This document shows, in pieces, positions 23,531-35,040 of a DNA stretch of 64,000 nucleotides. The stretch covers positions 1,042,886 through 1,106,885 of the forward strand of contig MNCI01001825.1 in the NCBI GenBank assembly GCA_015680685.1, read 5' to 3'. A program made the translations under genes and the position numbers. Position 1 is the stretch's first letter; each line of letters opens with the position of its first letter. The DNA is from Gnetum montanum. Lineage: Eukaryota; Streptophyta; Gnetopsida; Gnetales; Gnetaceae. The notes under the pieces are model-generated. The model was not told where the DNA came from, searched no databases, and saw only the letters and a program-made list of their open reading frames with translations.

Positions 23531-23720
23531 TTTCCTTTTTCGCCTTTTTTTCTTATTTTTCGACTAAAAAAAATAATAATAAAATAAAAATAAAAGTATA
23601 TATAATGAAATAGAGATTGCTATGTCTTGGTTCATCCATGGACCCCATTTTACACGTTTACTCTGAATGTTCTAGTTTAAACCACCTACGGCCCGGTAAG
23701 GCCTTAAACTGCCACTCAAN
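23531..23720 (+). repeat. Short spacer with remnant TTAAACT tract, element A
   Basis: Ends with gcccggtaaggccttaaactgccac and then a single N at 23720. Element B has four such units plus a splice-acceptor-like sequence here, so roughly 260 bases are missing at the N, including the acceptor. No gene. Confidence 0.65.
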
Positions 23721-26700
23721 GGACCATACGGCAAAATTACACGAGACATTAACATAAATCTCATCAACTTGAGTTCACCAACGGACAATGCAACCATAGC
23801 CTCAACGCAGCAAGTAACAGACGATTACAAAGACATGACAAAATTCCTGGACATAGAGGCCGAGAATATCACTGAAGACCCATTGTTTGAAACTCCCATC
23901 GTCATGCCCGATGGAGAAACTAAACTTCTAAAGTTAAGCACCTTATTACAACCGCCATTAGTCAAAAACATCGAGAACGTGCTTAGGGAAAATATAAAAG
24001 CATTCACTTGGTCCTACATAGACATGCCTGGGCTAGACCCCCTAATTGTCCAACACAATATTATCCTTGACCCAAAGTTGAGACCAGTAAAACAAAAAGC
24101 GCGAAAGGTTAAACCCGAGGTGGCCTTAGCAGTTCGCAATGAGATCACTAAGCTTTATCAAGCTGGTTTCATTTGGGCTATTGATTACACTGAGTGGGTG
24201 TCTAACATGGTCATTGTTCCAAAGAAGAACAGAAGTATTTGTTTGTGTATTGACTTCCGGGATTTGAATGTTGCAACCATAAAGGATGATTTTCCTCTAC
24301 CCAGCATCGATTAGCTTGTTGACTCAACTGCTGGGCACGCGCTATTATCCTTCATGGATGGTTTCTCGGGATACAACCAAATACGAATCAACCCGGAGCA
24401 TCAGCTTTGAGTGACCTTTATGACACCATGGGGAACCTTTTGTTACACGATGATGCCTTTTGGTCTCAAGAACGCTGGGGCCACGTATCAAAGAGCGATA
24501 ACATTTATCTTCAGCGATTATATATTACACTCACTCAACGATTACGTGGATGACATTGTGGTTAAGTCAAAAACAGAGGAACAACATGTACAAGATCTCG
24601 ATTTAGTATTAAAACGTTGTCTAAAGTATGAACTGAGACTTAACCCAAAAAAATGTGTCTTTGGCATCAAAACAGGAAAAATGCTTGGATTTATAACATC
24701 AGAAGCAGGGATACGAGTAGACCCTGATAAAGTTAAAGCCATACCCAACTTGAAACCACCAAGCAACCTTACTGAACTTCGAGGTCTACAAGGTAGACTA
24801 CAGTTCATCAGGCGCTTCATAGAAAAACTAATAGATAAATTAAAACCCATGAACCACCTGTTGCGCAAGAACGTACATTTTGAATGGACTCCGCAGTGTC
24901 AACAGGCATTTGATGACATTAAAATGGTACTTGCCTGGCTACCCACGGTTTATTTGCCTCAAAACGATAAACCGTTCTACATTTACGTTGCTACTTCGGA
25001 TTCGTCCATCGTGTCTATGCTTTGCTAGAAACGAGATGACGGAACCGAAGTCCCTGTATATTACTTGAGCCACGCATTGGTTGCCCATGAGAAAAGGTAC
25101 AACAATGTGGAGAGGTCGTGTTTAGCTTTGGTCTTTTCTTTAAGAAAATGACGACATTACCTCTTCCGTAACTAGGTTTACATAATTTGTAAGGATAATG
25201 TATTGAGAGCCATAACAGGGAATATTTATGAAACAAGTCAGATAGCCCGGTGGAAGGCCATGATAGTCGAGTTTAACCTGTACTATGTAGCGCAATCATC
25301 AGTTAAGGGTCAAGCTATAGTAAATCAAATGGCAACGTCATCAACGCGCGACCAAGCGACTATAGACCCAGACTTCCCAGATGAGAATATAAGTGCCCTA
25401 AACATAGCGCCCGATGACTACGATGCTATTTTAAACTTTGATGGGACATCCACCTCTTAAGGAGGAAGTGTAGCCACTGTCATTACCTATCCCTCTAGGG
25501 AGATCCAACCCTTTGCCTATCGTTTCGACTTTCCTTGTACGAATAATATAGCAGAGTATGAAGGTCTCCTTAGAGGTCTCGCGGCAGCTTTGGCCTCGAA
25601 CATCACACGGCTTGTAGTCCGAGGGGACTCACAACTGGTCGTAAACCAAGTCACAGATGTCTATACATGTAAAGCCCAACATTTACAACCGTACTGTGAC
25701 TTGGCAAAGCACCTAATAAGGCGATTCGAAAACATTGATGTGCAACACGTCTCCAGAAATGATAACACCATCGCAGATGCATTAGCCACATTGGCACTAA
25801 ACATATCGTCAGACATGTTCCATACATTACCAAGCTCCATAACCAGCTGTGCGGAACCAATCACTGACACCCTTGACACGTTGCCGATTGCATCTGTTAG
25901 TTCAACACACGCGATAGAATGGTATGATGACATAAAAGAATACCTTCTACGCAGCGAAGCACCACGACATCTAACAAATGCNNNNNNNNNNNNNNNNNNN
26001 NNNNNNNNNNNNNNNNNNNNNNNNNNNNNNGGCCATAGTTTCATTATAACTGCTACCGAATACTTCACGAAGTGGGTAGAGGCTGCTCCCCTTCGAAAAA
26101 CTACGTCCAAGCATGTGCGCAATTTCATTCTAGAAAACATTGTAACCCTCTTCGGCATTCCCATGACAATCATCACTAACAACGGGCCACAATTTAGCAG
26201 CGCCGAAACCAAAGCTTTTTGTAAAAATTTAGGGATCAAACACTCGTTTTCATCCCCTTACTATCCTTAGAGCAATGGACAAGCAGAGGCAACAAACAAG
26301 ACAATTGTTACAATACTTAAGAAAATGCTTACCCAGAGTAAAAGAAAATGGCATGAACAATTGGTGTACGCATTGTGGGCATACCGTACTACGCACCGAA
26401 CTTCAACGGGTAGTACACCATACAGTCTTGTTTATGGTTCAGAAGCTGTTTTACCTTTGGAACTGCAGGTACCATCTTTAAGGATCACACTTTCTAGGCT
26501 CCTTGACGACGGGTAAAACAATGATCTATGCATCATTGATCTTGACTCAGTGGAGGAAGAACGTGTGCGCGCCCTCGATCAGATCGAATGGTACCAAAAA
26601 CGACAACGGCAACGACATCGGCATGACATCAACAAACACCCTATCAAAGAAGGTGACCTTGTGCTTAAAGCCGTTCGAGAACACTCGGACAAATTCTCAG

Positions 26701-26828
26701 CTAACTGAGAAAGGCCTTACTTGGTTACTAAAGCATTCGACAATGAAGCATTCAAACTAGCTGACACGGAAGGAAACGAGCTTGCCAATCCGACCAATCA
26801 CTTGTACCTAAAACCGTTTTACATTTGA
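23721..26828 (+). pseudogene. pol: RT-RNase H-aRNase H-integrase polyprotein, element A
   Basis: This makes the cDNA copy and inserts it. A single reading frame runs to TGA at 26826 with stops but no frameshift. RT: KLYQAGFIWAIDYTEWVSNM, FPLPSID, MPFGLKNAGATYQRA and the catalytic YVDD (24543-24554). RNase H: VYYLSHALVAHEKRYNNVE. Archaeal-type RNase H: NNIAEYEGLLRGL and RGDSQLVVNQ, the Tat-clade hallmark. Integrase after the gap: HSFIITATEYFTKWVEA and a second catalytic site reading TNNGPQF (Asn at 26178-26180 instead of Asp). Stops such as 24313 TAG, 24409 TGA and 25026 TAG match CAA, CGA or CAG codons in B. The HHCC finger of integrase is lost in the gap. Confidence 0.92.
25982..26030. other. 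Assembly gap (49 N) inside element A pol
   Basis: Comparison with D shows that the end of the aRH linker, the HHCC finger and the first catalytic Asp of integrase should lie here, several hundred bases in all, so the gap length is nominal. Confidence 0.9.
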
Positions 26829-27361
26829 GTTTAAGCTTAGGTACGCGAAAAGTCCTGGATCATGACTATAAACTAATACCACAGAAAAGTCCTGGATCAT
26901 GACTATAAACTGATACCACAGAAAAGTCCTGGATCATGACTATAAACTGATACCACAGAAAAGTCCTGGATCATGACTATAAACTGATACCACGACTGTC
27001 CTGGCATCATGACAATAAACTGATACCCCACAGTGTCTGCAATGATGATAAACTAGCACCCATCCGGCACGACAGTAAACTGCCACCACCATTAGAGTCC
27101 GCTAAGACTATAAACTAGCTTTCCTCCTCATAGTCCGCTAAGACTAAAAAATGGCAATGTAACATCCGCCACGACGCTAAACGGGAAATGTCCAATGGGT
27201 TACGACATGAAACTAACCCATGGCAGTCCGCCAAGACTATAAACTAGCAAGTTCATCACTGGTTCATCAATCTGCCGCCACATTCACGCTTCATCACTGC
27301 ATCACCCACCATTAGGAGATCCTACCAATGCTGCTGCTATCGATATACAACCTGCTGCCGT
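26829..27361 (+). repeat. 37-bp tandem repeat and TAAACT tract after INT, element A
   Basis: Four almost identical 37-base units (26848-26994) contain agtcctggatcatgactata followed by aactgatacc. Degenerate units with gtccgctaagactataaact continue to about 27250. Element B has only one or two copies of the first unit but the same degenerate tract, so the 37-base amplification is specific to A. Confidence 0.85.
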
Positions 27362-27422
27362 GTAAGTCTGAGCTCGATCATTCACTCATGGTTTTCTTGT
27401 CTCCTTGGAGTTATGCTTGCAG
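27362..27422 (+). other. Putative 61-nt mini-intron in the 3' region, element A
   Basis: GTAAGTCTGAGCTCG ... T-rich stretch ... TTGCAG|GATGACACC. The B copy (54653-54713) has the same borders and the same 61-nt length, with substitutions inside. It lies beyond the integrase stop and joins no obvious reading frame. Confidence 0.5.
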
Positions 27423-28194
27423 GATGACACCCGGAGGTTTTCGCACAAGAATGAATCTCATCGCAAGCGATCAGATGAGACAATGTTCACAGCACACACG
27501 GTGAGATTAAATCAAACCGTTCACTAGTACATCCCCATTCACCGACTCATTCCCTATCCGTTCACAAACACATTCTATTCACCCATACCTCTGATACATC
27601 TAGTAAACCCAACACCTTTAACATGTTGTCACGTATTGTCACACATGAGTACAAAATCAATGCCAAGTTTACAGTTGCTGCAAAAAAAAAAAAAAAACGA
27701 GACTCCTGGCGCTTCCCATATAAGCCCTAGGCGGGAAGGCAGTTGTTTCAAAACCAAGTACTCATGTCTAAAAAATGATCGAGAAGCATATAGTTGCATG
27801 GCTCTGGCTCTCTGCCAACAGGTCCCCCTAAACATTAAACACGGGCCCTGTTCTTCCAAAGCATGTAACACAACTCCCCGTAGCTTTGGTCTTGCCAACA
27901 AGTGCTCTTGAACACTAACCAAGGGCCTTGTCCTGCCAAAGGACACCCATCGCATGTCTGAACTCCGAGTCTACTCAACAACGGCTATTAACAAGGACCA
28001 GCATGCTGCACACCCGAGCACCCCATCTCGCAGCATAGTTTCTTGGGGAGTCGCCACTCCCCACAATCTCTCTCCTCCTATCAGCTACAAAGTTCCCTTT
28101 TCGATCTCATGTACTACTGAACACGGTGCGATGACGTCTAGTCCAGTGGCAAAGGACAAATTCTATATCATGTTGCTTGTGGTGTTTTGCACTT
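27423..28194 (+). other. 3' untranslated region of element A with paired hairpin units
   Basis: No gene. After a poly(A) run (about 27680) come cttccc...gggaag, and then two related units: AACAGGTCCC...GGGCCCTGTT (arms 27817-27826 and 27843-27852) and a weaker ACAAG...CTTGT unit (27898-27931). B repeats this layout at 55060-55215. Confidence 0.5.
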
Positions 28195-28248
28195 CTTTGT
28201 CGATGCTTCTCGGGTCGATTCCTCCAAGCGTCAACAAAGAGGGGCCAA
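28195..28248 (+). promoter_or_regulatory. Conserved stem-loop and polypurine tract of element A
   Basis: The arms CTTTGTCGATGCTT (28195-28208) and AAGCGTCAACAAAG (28226-28239) pair with one mismatch and one G-U pair around a 17-base loop. The second arm runs into the purine tract AAAGAGGGGCCAA (28236-28248), the presumed primer for plus-strand DNA, directly before the 3' LTR. Confidence 0.75.
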
Positions 28249-29436
28249 TGAAACACCACAAAATTTCAAATTTAGTGCTTCCCCAGTAAGAAGCAGGTCC
28301 CCGCGACCCACAAATGGCCACGACTACATTTGGCGTCGCACATTGCAACTTCTGGAATCAAAAGGCTTACTTTTCACTAAGTGCAGTACCAGCGTATACG
28401 TCCAGCATCAACAGCGTATACGCCCAGCGTATACGCCCCACATTCCTAGCGTATACGCCCAGCAGACATCCGACTTATGTGCCCAATGTACACGCCTCGC
28501 TTGTACGCTCGGCACCACAGATGCACACGCCCGACAATGAAGTATCAATGACAGAATGGAGACAGCACCGAAGAGCAAGAATTGAAGCAAGTTAGCAGTC
28601 ATCAGCGTATACGCCTGGCGTATATGCCCAGTCATTGTCGGCGTGTACGCCCAGCGTCCATGGCATCTCACCCAAGTTCACACGCCCAGCACGTCCAGCG
28701 TATACGCCCAGCGTGTACGCCGGCCTCATGTAGCGTATACACCCCGCATATACGCCCAACAGATGTAATATGTTGTATATTTGTAAATTGTATGCACCCG
28801 GTCAACGTGCAACGTGTCTCCTAACCCGAGTCTAGCATAACAACTGGTATAAAAACCCCACTTTTCCACTCCATCCAGACGGTTGGCAAAAATCCCAGAG
28901 CATACCAGAGACATTTATGCTGCGCACCAGAGCTCAAAACCCTCTTATGCTGGAGAACCTGTACGTCACGCACAGTCTTTATGCTAGGCCCACAACGTAA
29001 TCTAACCCAGCTGCCCTCCCATCCACCGGGGCTTTTTGTCCGCCTTGTGCTTTGACACAACTGCGTTACACCGGTGCACTGTATTCTCATTCTGTAATAT
29101 AATTGTTACATTTGCTGCATAAGATTGTTTACAGTTTATAGTTTTACGTCAACTTGGCCCACGCATTCTATTTATGCCCGTTTACGCTTACGCTTCATTT
29201 GCATTTGTTTCATGCTGTTGACGCCGTTTAAGCTCGTTTACGCATAACCCAGCGTATAGCGCTTTGGCATACGTGCGGGTAAATCCTTGTCTGATCTGCG
29301 TACGGACCACCTAAGGTACCCTGCCTTCGTGCATTCCAGCTCACCCTCAGGCGAAGGCAGGGTCTTCTGTTCTCGTCCTGCGATCCCACGGTCTCTGTTT
29401 CCTTCCAATCGGTGATCGACGATTTCAGGCGGTACA
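28249..29436 (+). repeat. 3' LTR of element A
   Basis: 1188 bases, TGAAACACCAC...GGCGGTACA. TATA box at 28848-28855; palindromes GCGTATACGC as in the 5' copy. The G-box has become CAACGTG. Followed by CTACG. Confidence 0.95.
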
Positions 29437-29974
29437 CTACGCTGCGTAGTGTAGCATAGCATAGTAATCGACATAGCCTGCATCTTTTGCTGCTTTATCT
29501 ACTGAGTTTTGCTAAAAGACTTGAAGTTTGAGTGAAGCAAATGGCTTTGAAAGGCTAGGGATGCCTGCTAAGTGTATTTGAAATCACTAAGAAAGCTGAG
29601 CCTTTCTATCTTACTTTTGCAACGCTGTGCTATGCTGTGTAGCGTAGCTCTTCGTGCCGCAACTCTCTTTTGAGGCTTGCTACGCTACATAGCGTAGCAA
29701 ACTTCTTGACTTTAGAAAATTTTTTGAACTATTTTACGCATCCTGAGCACCGTCGACAACCCCGTGCATTGCTTCTGAGTAGACTGTCAGTTGGATAAAT
29801 TCCCAAGTGGACAGGTCGATGAGTCCGTTAGGCCTGTTAACACTGGACGTAGAAAATTTACCGAACTGGACAATCTGAACTTAGAGTATCCATTTCTTGC
29901 TAAAGTGACATGACACTGCCTAGATTCCAAGGACCTGGTGAAGCAAGAATGCCTTGAAAATTTAGGGTGTTTCA
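29437..29974 (-). repeat. 3' LTR of element D, proximal part (with right CTACG duplication)
   Basis: 29437-29441 repeats the CTACG of 12288-12292; the LTR of D then continues to 29974 (minus-strand start TGAAACACCCTAAATTTTC). It is rich in gctacgctacatagcgtagc words and matches 62290-62826. Confidence 0.93.
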
Positions 29975-30027
29975 TTAGCCCCTCTTTGTCGATGTTTAGA
30001 GGATGGACCCGAGAGACATCGACAAAG
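29975..30027 (-). promoter_or_regulatory. Polypurine tract and stem-loop of element D
   Basis: On the minus strand a perfect 12-base-pair stem, CTTTGTCGATGT and ACATCGACAAAG (30016-30027 and 29984-29995 on the plus strand), surrounds a 20-base loop. The tract AAAGAGGGGCTAA then leads to the LTR start TGAAACACC. The layout equals that of A and B. Confidence 0.78.
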
Positions 30028-31330
30028 AATATGAAACACCACGGAAGACAAAACACTAATAGTTTTCTTTGGTGATTTTCAAGATGTCGCTCAGTTATGC
30101 TTGAGAGTGTTGCATTAGTTATGTGGGGGAAAGAGAGGAGTTACACAGAGAGGGAAGGAGGTCCGAGAGAAGGGTAAAGATGAAACTTAGTAGAATCCCT
30201 CATCGGAGTGCTTGTGAGAGAGTTGTTTACGTGGTTATCTTTGCCTTTGCTAACCTTCAACCCCTCATTGAAATGTTTAGAGAGGATATTTATGAAACAG
30301 CTTATGTGCCATTTGCTTTAGGCACGTTTTTTTTTGCATGAGCTTTTGCTCTCTTACGCTTTTACCTTTTGCTGTTTTACCTCTACATTTGCAAATGACC
30401 TTATTGTAGGATAGGTGTTTCTTTCCTAGGATGAGTTGTGTTACATCCATGTGGGGCTTTAACCTACCTACAGATGCTTCCCATGTGGTGAGTTGTGTTA
30501 CATACATCATGGACTTTGTGGTTGAGCATATGGGAGGGCTTGACAGGCATCGGGAAAAGCTTGTAAAAGAGGGAAGAGTGGAAATTATGGGTTTAAGAAA
30601 CGAGGTAAGGGAGCTTAAAGGGTACAGAGGATGTGTACTTTGAAGTAGCCAAGCTAATCAAGACAACCACTTTGTAACACTGTAGCATTCTCTACCATGG
30701 CGAGATGCACCTTCAACTAATGCTGCTCTGGTACGCACCTTGCAAACACAATAGAGAGCAAACCAAGAAAAATAACCATGATGTAAAACAAAGGCAAAGG
30801 TCCTGCTGTGGACGTTGTTGGGGAAATTGATGTTGTTGCTGAGACATACAACATCCAAACCAGGAAGGCCAGCAGCGACCTTGGCAGCATCATCGTGGAG
30901 GAGTTGGCATCGAAGGTGCTAGGAGTTGCTATGAATGCGAATGCTCAGAAATCCCTGCCGAAGGCATGCATTCTCAATTCAGTTGTGAGATTGGCTACCC
31001 AACAGTTGAGTGTCTTTTGAGCTCAGATGCTAGCAAGGGTTGGAGGTTAACAACATTGTGGCTAGGCCATAATACTGCTAGAACTCCAGCAGCAGGCGTA
31101 GACCAGGGAAACTACTACCAGAGGGATGAGTCGTGGTGGAAGTAGGTTCAGAGGGTCAGTGTTATGTCATACAACATCTCTGGAGGATAAGCAAGATGCC
31201 AAGATTAGTGGCGTTGCATATGTTCCAGAGGGTGTTTCCATGGCATCGTGAACTGCATTTTGGAACTGCAATGTCTCACCTAGTGTTGGCACTGTGCATG
31301 CTCGCTTGTCATGTATTGGTGTAGATGCAT
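30028..31330 (-). other. 3' untranslated region of element D; no gene recognised
   Basis: On the minus strand this lies between the integrase stop and the purine tract. Short plus-strand frames occur (30123-30341, 30431-30643, 30808-31020), but they have no recognisable domain and no counterpart in the other copies, so I leave them uncalled. Confidence 0.55.
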
Positions 31331-31742
31331 GCTGGGGATGTGTCGCGAACCTAGTTTAAGGTCCTGGTAGACCATGATGTGCTGGTTTAAGGTCTGAGTA
31401 GACTGCTATGCTAGTTTAAGGTCCTAGCAGACCGTATGTGCCAGGTTAAGGTCCTAGCAGACCATCGCAGTGCTAGTTTAAGGTCCTAGCAGACTGATGT
31501 GCTAGTTTATCATTGTAACGGACGATGGATGAGCTAGTTTAAGGTCCTAGTAGATCATCTATGCTAGTTTAACATTGTAGCAGATGGTCTATGCTAGTTT
31601 AAGATCCTAGTAGACCATTTCATGGCGGACTATCTGTTCCAGTTTTACATCGTAGCAAATGTGTTGTGCTAGTTTTACATTGTAGCGGATGAGATTTGCC
31701 AGTTTTATGTCGTAGCAGATGATTGCTTATCTACTTCATGCA
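31331..31742 (-). repeat. TTAAACT-type tract after INT, element D
   Basis: About twelve units of 25-45 bases with ctagtttaaggtcctagtag (minus strand: ctactaggaccttaaactag). Same position relative to integrase as in A and B. Confidence 0.8.
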
Positions 31743-34700
31743 TCAGATGTAGTATGGCTTGAGGTACAAGTGATTCACTAGATTTGCAAACTTGTTGCCA
31801 TTCATGTCTACCAGCTTGAAAGTCCCATTCCCAAAGACTTTTGTGACCATATATGGACCTTCCCAGTTGGCTGAGAATTTGTTCATATGCTCACGGATAG
31901 CCTTAAGAATGAGGTCTCCCTTTTGTATTGGCCGTTGATGTGGATTTACATGATGTTTTTCCCTTTTCTTGTTCTAGTAATGCTCTATGCGACTCAACGT
32001 TTGTGCATGCTCCTCCTCTATTAAGTCGAGGTCGATGATCCTTGACTCATTGTTTTGGGCTTCTCTCACAATGTTCGATAGGATCGTTCGGAGTGATGGT
32101 ACCTGTAACTCAAGAGGTAATACAGCTTCAGATCCATAAAGAAGACTATAAGGTATCTTACTTGTTACAGTCCTACATGTCGTCCTGTAAGCCCACCCCA
32201 CATAGAGGATTTGCTCATGCCATCACCTCTTGTTGTTGTTAAGCATTTTCTTCAGCAAGTTGATGATGGACTTATTTGTGGGCTTACTTGTCGATTCACC
32301 TATGTGTAGTATGGTGAGGAGAATGATTGCCTAATGCCAAGAATACTGCAAAAGGTTCAGGTTTCTGCACTGCTGAACTGTGGCCCATTGTCGGTCACAA
32401 TAGCCATTGGAAGTCCGAACCTTATCACGATGTTGTCCAAGATGAAGTGGCAAACCTACTGAGATGTAGTCTTCCTTAGGGGAATAGCTTCCACCCACTT
32501 AGTAAAATAATCGGTGGCTATGATGATGAAGCTGTGCCTTGCGGAAGACTTAGGCGTGATAGGGCCTATGAGGTCTAGTCCCCATCGCTGGAAAGGCCAC
32601 GTAATTTGTGTCAGATGCAATTCTATCAGTGAAAAATGTATGAGATTTGCATATCTTTGGCATGTATCACACGTCTTGACTTTGGCCAGGAAATCATGCT
32701 CCATGTGAGGCCGATAGTACCCTAGACGTCTGATTTTTGTAGCCATAGCCCTAGGTGCTATATGTCCACCACATAGTCCCTCATGTACTTCATTGACCAC
32801 CTTTTGCACTTGCTCCATGTTTACGCATGCTAGAAATATCCCATCATAGGAGCATCTACACAGGGTGTTATCTCCCATAAGCATGTATTACTGAGGACGC
32901 TTACGGACTGCATCTCTTTGGGAATATGTCAATACACTTGGGGGCTCGCCATGTTGCAGGTAGGCTTTAATGTTGGCATACCACTCCTGAGTATCCATAG
33001 CGCTAACAAAGGCTACTTGTCCTCCCTAAGTGATAGGCTTAGTACACTTGGTAATCGAGGTTGGCAAACTTGCAAATAAGTGTGATGGAATATTTAATGC
33101 TATAGTGGCTAAGGCATCTGCTACGGTGTTTTCGTTGCGAGGCACGTGTTGGACATCTGTAGTTGCAAACTATTTGAGCAAGGTTTTTGCTAGGTCATAG
33201 TAGGGTTGTAGGTGTGTAGCTTTGCAGGCATAAACCTCAGTGATTTGATTCACAACAAGTTGTGAATATCTGCAAATCGCAAGATGTTGTATGTTTAATG
33301 CTTGGGCATTTAGAAGGTCCCTGAGTAACCCCTCGTAATCTGCCACATTGTTTGTACAAGGGAATATGAAATGATAAGCTAAGGGATGTATTTCCCTAGA
33401 GGGGAATGAAATGACGATAGCCACACTACTTCTTTGGGTGGTCGAGGCACCGTCGAAATGCAAAGTAGCCTCAAGATGTGGCGGGATGGTGTTGATAGTG
33501 CTGATGTACTTGTCTGGGAATTCAGGGTCGATGATCATCTGGTCATCGACGGGTAAGGTCATGAGTTATGTTGCTATTTCTTGACCCTTCATTGATGATT
33601 GGCTTACATAGTGCAAATCAAATTTCACGTTTATCGCTTTCCACTGGGCTATCCTACTTCTTTCATACAAATTATTTGTGATAGCCTGAAGTATGTTACT
33701 TTTGCAAATAATGTTAATTTTGCTATGAAACAGGTAGTGCCTCCACTTTTTCAATGCAAACACTAAGGCCAGGTAGTTTCTCTCCACCTCGTTGTATTTT
33801 GTCTCATACTCTATTAAAGCATGACTTAGATAGTACACTGGTATCTCAGATTCATCATCCCGTTTCTAACATAGTGGTGCTACGATAGACATGTCGGAGG
33901 TGGTAGCAGATGAAGAAAGGCTTATCCCTTTGTGGTGGGTAAATAGTTGGAAGGTGCAAAAGGTCGTTCTTTAGATTATCAAAGGCTTGTTGGCATTGCA
34001 TCATCCATTCAAAGATAACCCCTTTCTTTAGAAGATGTTGCATAGGGTGTAACTTATCAGTCAACTTCACTATGAACCTTCGAATGAGCTGTACTCTACC
34101 TTGTAGCCCATGCAGTTCTTTAAGGTTTGTAGGAGGTGCTAGGTTGATGATGGCCTTAACTTTGTCAGGATCCACCCGTATTCTAGCCTCCAATACTACA
34201 AATCCTAACATGCGTCCAGTTCTCACCTAGAAGACACACTTTTTAGGATTGAGGCGTAAATCGTGCATTTGACAACACTTGAGGACTATACCTAGATTGC
34301 GGGGATGATCAGTGGCTTCTTTAGATTTTACTGCTATACCATCCACATAGTCGTTCAATGTTTCTAAGATGTACTCACTAAAGATGTAAGTCATGGCTCG
34401 CTGGTAGGTTGCTTTGGCATTTTTGAGCTCGAAAGGCATCATAGTGTAACAAAAGGTACCCCATGGGGTCAGGAAGGTTATTGTTAATTAATGCTCTGGG
34501 TTAATATGAATTTGGTTGTAGCTGGAGAAGCCATCCATAAAGGATAACAGAGCATGACCAGCCGTAGTATCTATGAGTTGATCGATGCTTGGAAATGTGA
34601 AATCGTCTTTGATCATTACCTTGTTTAGATCCTGGAAATCTATACAGATTTGTATTCCTCTTGTTTTCTTAGAAACTACAATGATGTTAGACACCCATTC

Positions 34701-35040
34701 TGAGTAATCAACCACCCGGATGAAACTAGCTTGGTAAAGCTTGGTGATTTCATCCAGTATGGCTAGTGCAATTTTTGGTTTGACCTTGTGAGCTTTTTGC
34801 TTAACTGCTTTCATGTGCTGGTCTAAAACAATGTTGTGCTATATCAGCCTCAGATATAGACCTGGCATGTCACTATATGACCATGCGAAAATGTCAATAT
34901 TGTCTTGCAGAATTTTTGATACATCTTTGTGTGTCTGCGAATCTAGGAGGAAACTAAGTTTTAACGTTTTTAGCTCCCCCTTGGATGTGGTCATAGGTGT
35001 CTCGATGAGAGGATCCTCAGTTACATACCTAGCCTCAAAT
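31743..35040 (-). pseudogene. pol: RT-RNase H-aRNase H-integrase polyprotein, element D
   Basis: The only copy in the window without an N gap in pol. From the right: an N-terminal part with DPLIETPMTTSKGELKTLKL, RT with KLYQASFIRVVDYSEWVSNI, and a catalytic box reading YVDG (the second Asp is lost). RNase H: VYYLSHALIEYETKYNEVE. aRH: NNVADYEGLLRDL and SQLVVNQITEVY. Integrase: HHCC finger (GLCGGHIAPRAMATKIRRLG, TCDTCQ), WGLDLIGPITP, and an intact TDNGPQF (Asp at 32394-32396). It ends NHLYLKP with TGA at 31743-31745. Several stops are present. The N-terminus is cut at about 35040, where it abuts exon 2 of the opposite-strand gene. Confidence 0.9.

Larger units (their letters stand above)
12293..29436 (+). 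mobile_element. Element A: 17.1-kb Tat/Ogre-type LTR retrotransposon with both LTRs
   Basis: The LTRs start TGAAACACCAC and end GGCGGTACA, with CTACG on both sides. The interior has primer site, leader, gag-PR, a minus-strand spliced gene, RT-RH-aRH-INT, 3' structures and a purine tract. About 20 substitutions (17 transitions) and one ~14-base indel separate the first ~255 bases of the two LTRs by my count, so this is a moderately old insertion. Single or short N runs at 15368, 23720 and 25982-26030 mark assembly gaps; at each, sequence present in element B is missing. Confidence 0.95.

Noticed and set aside
30123-31020. Possible plus-strand genes in D's 3' region (30123-30341, 30431-30643, 30808-31020)
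   Set aside because: Short, no domain, no counterpart in A or B, and no conserved splice or promoter signals.
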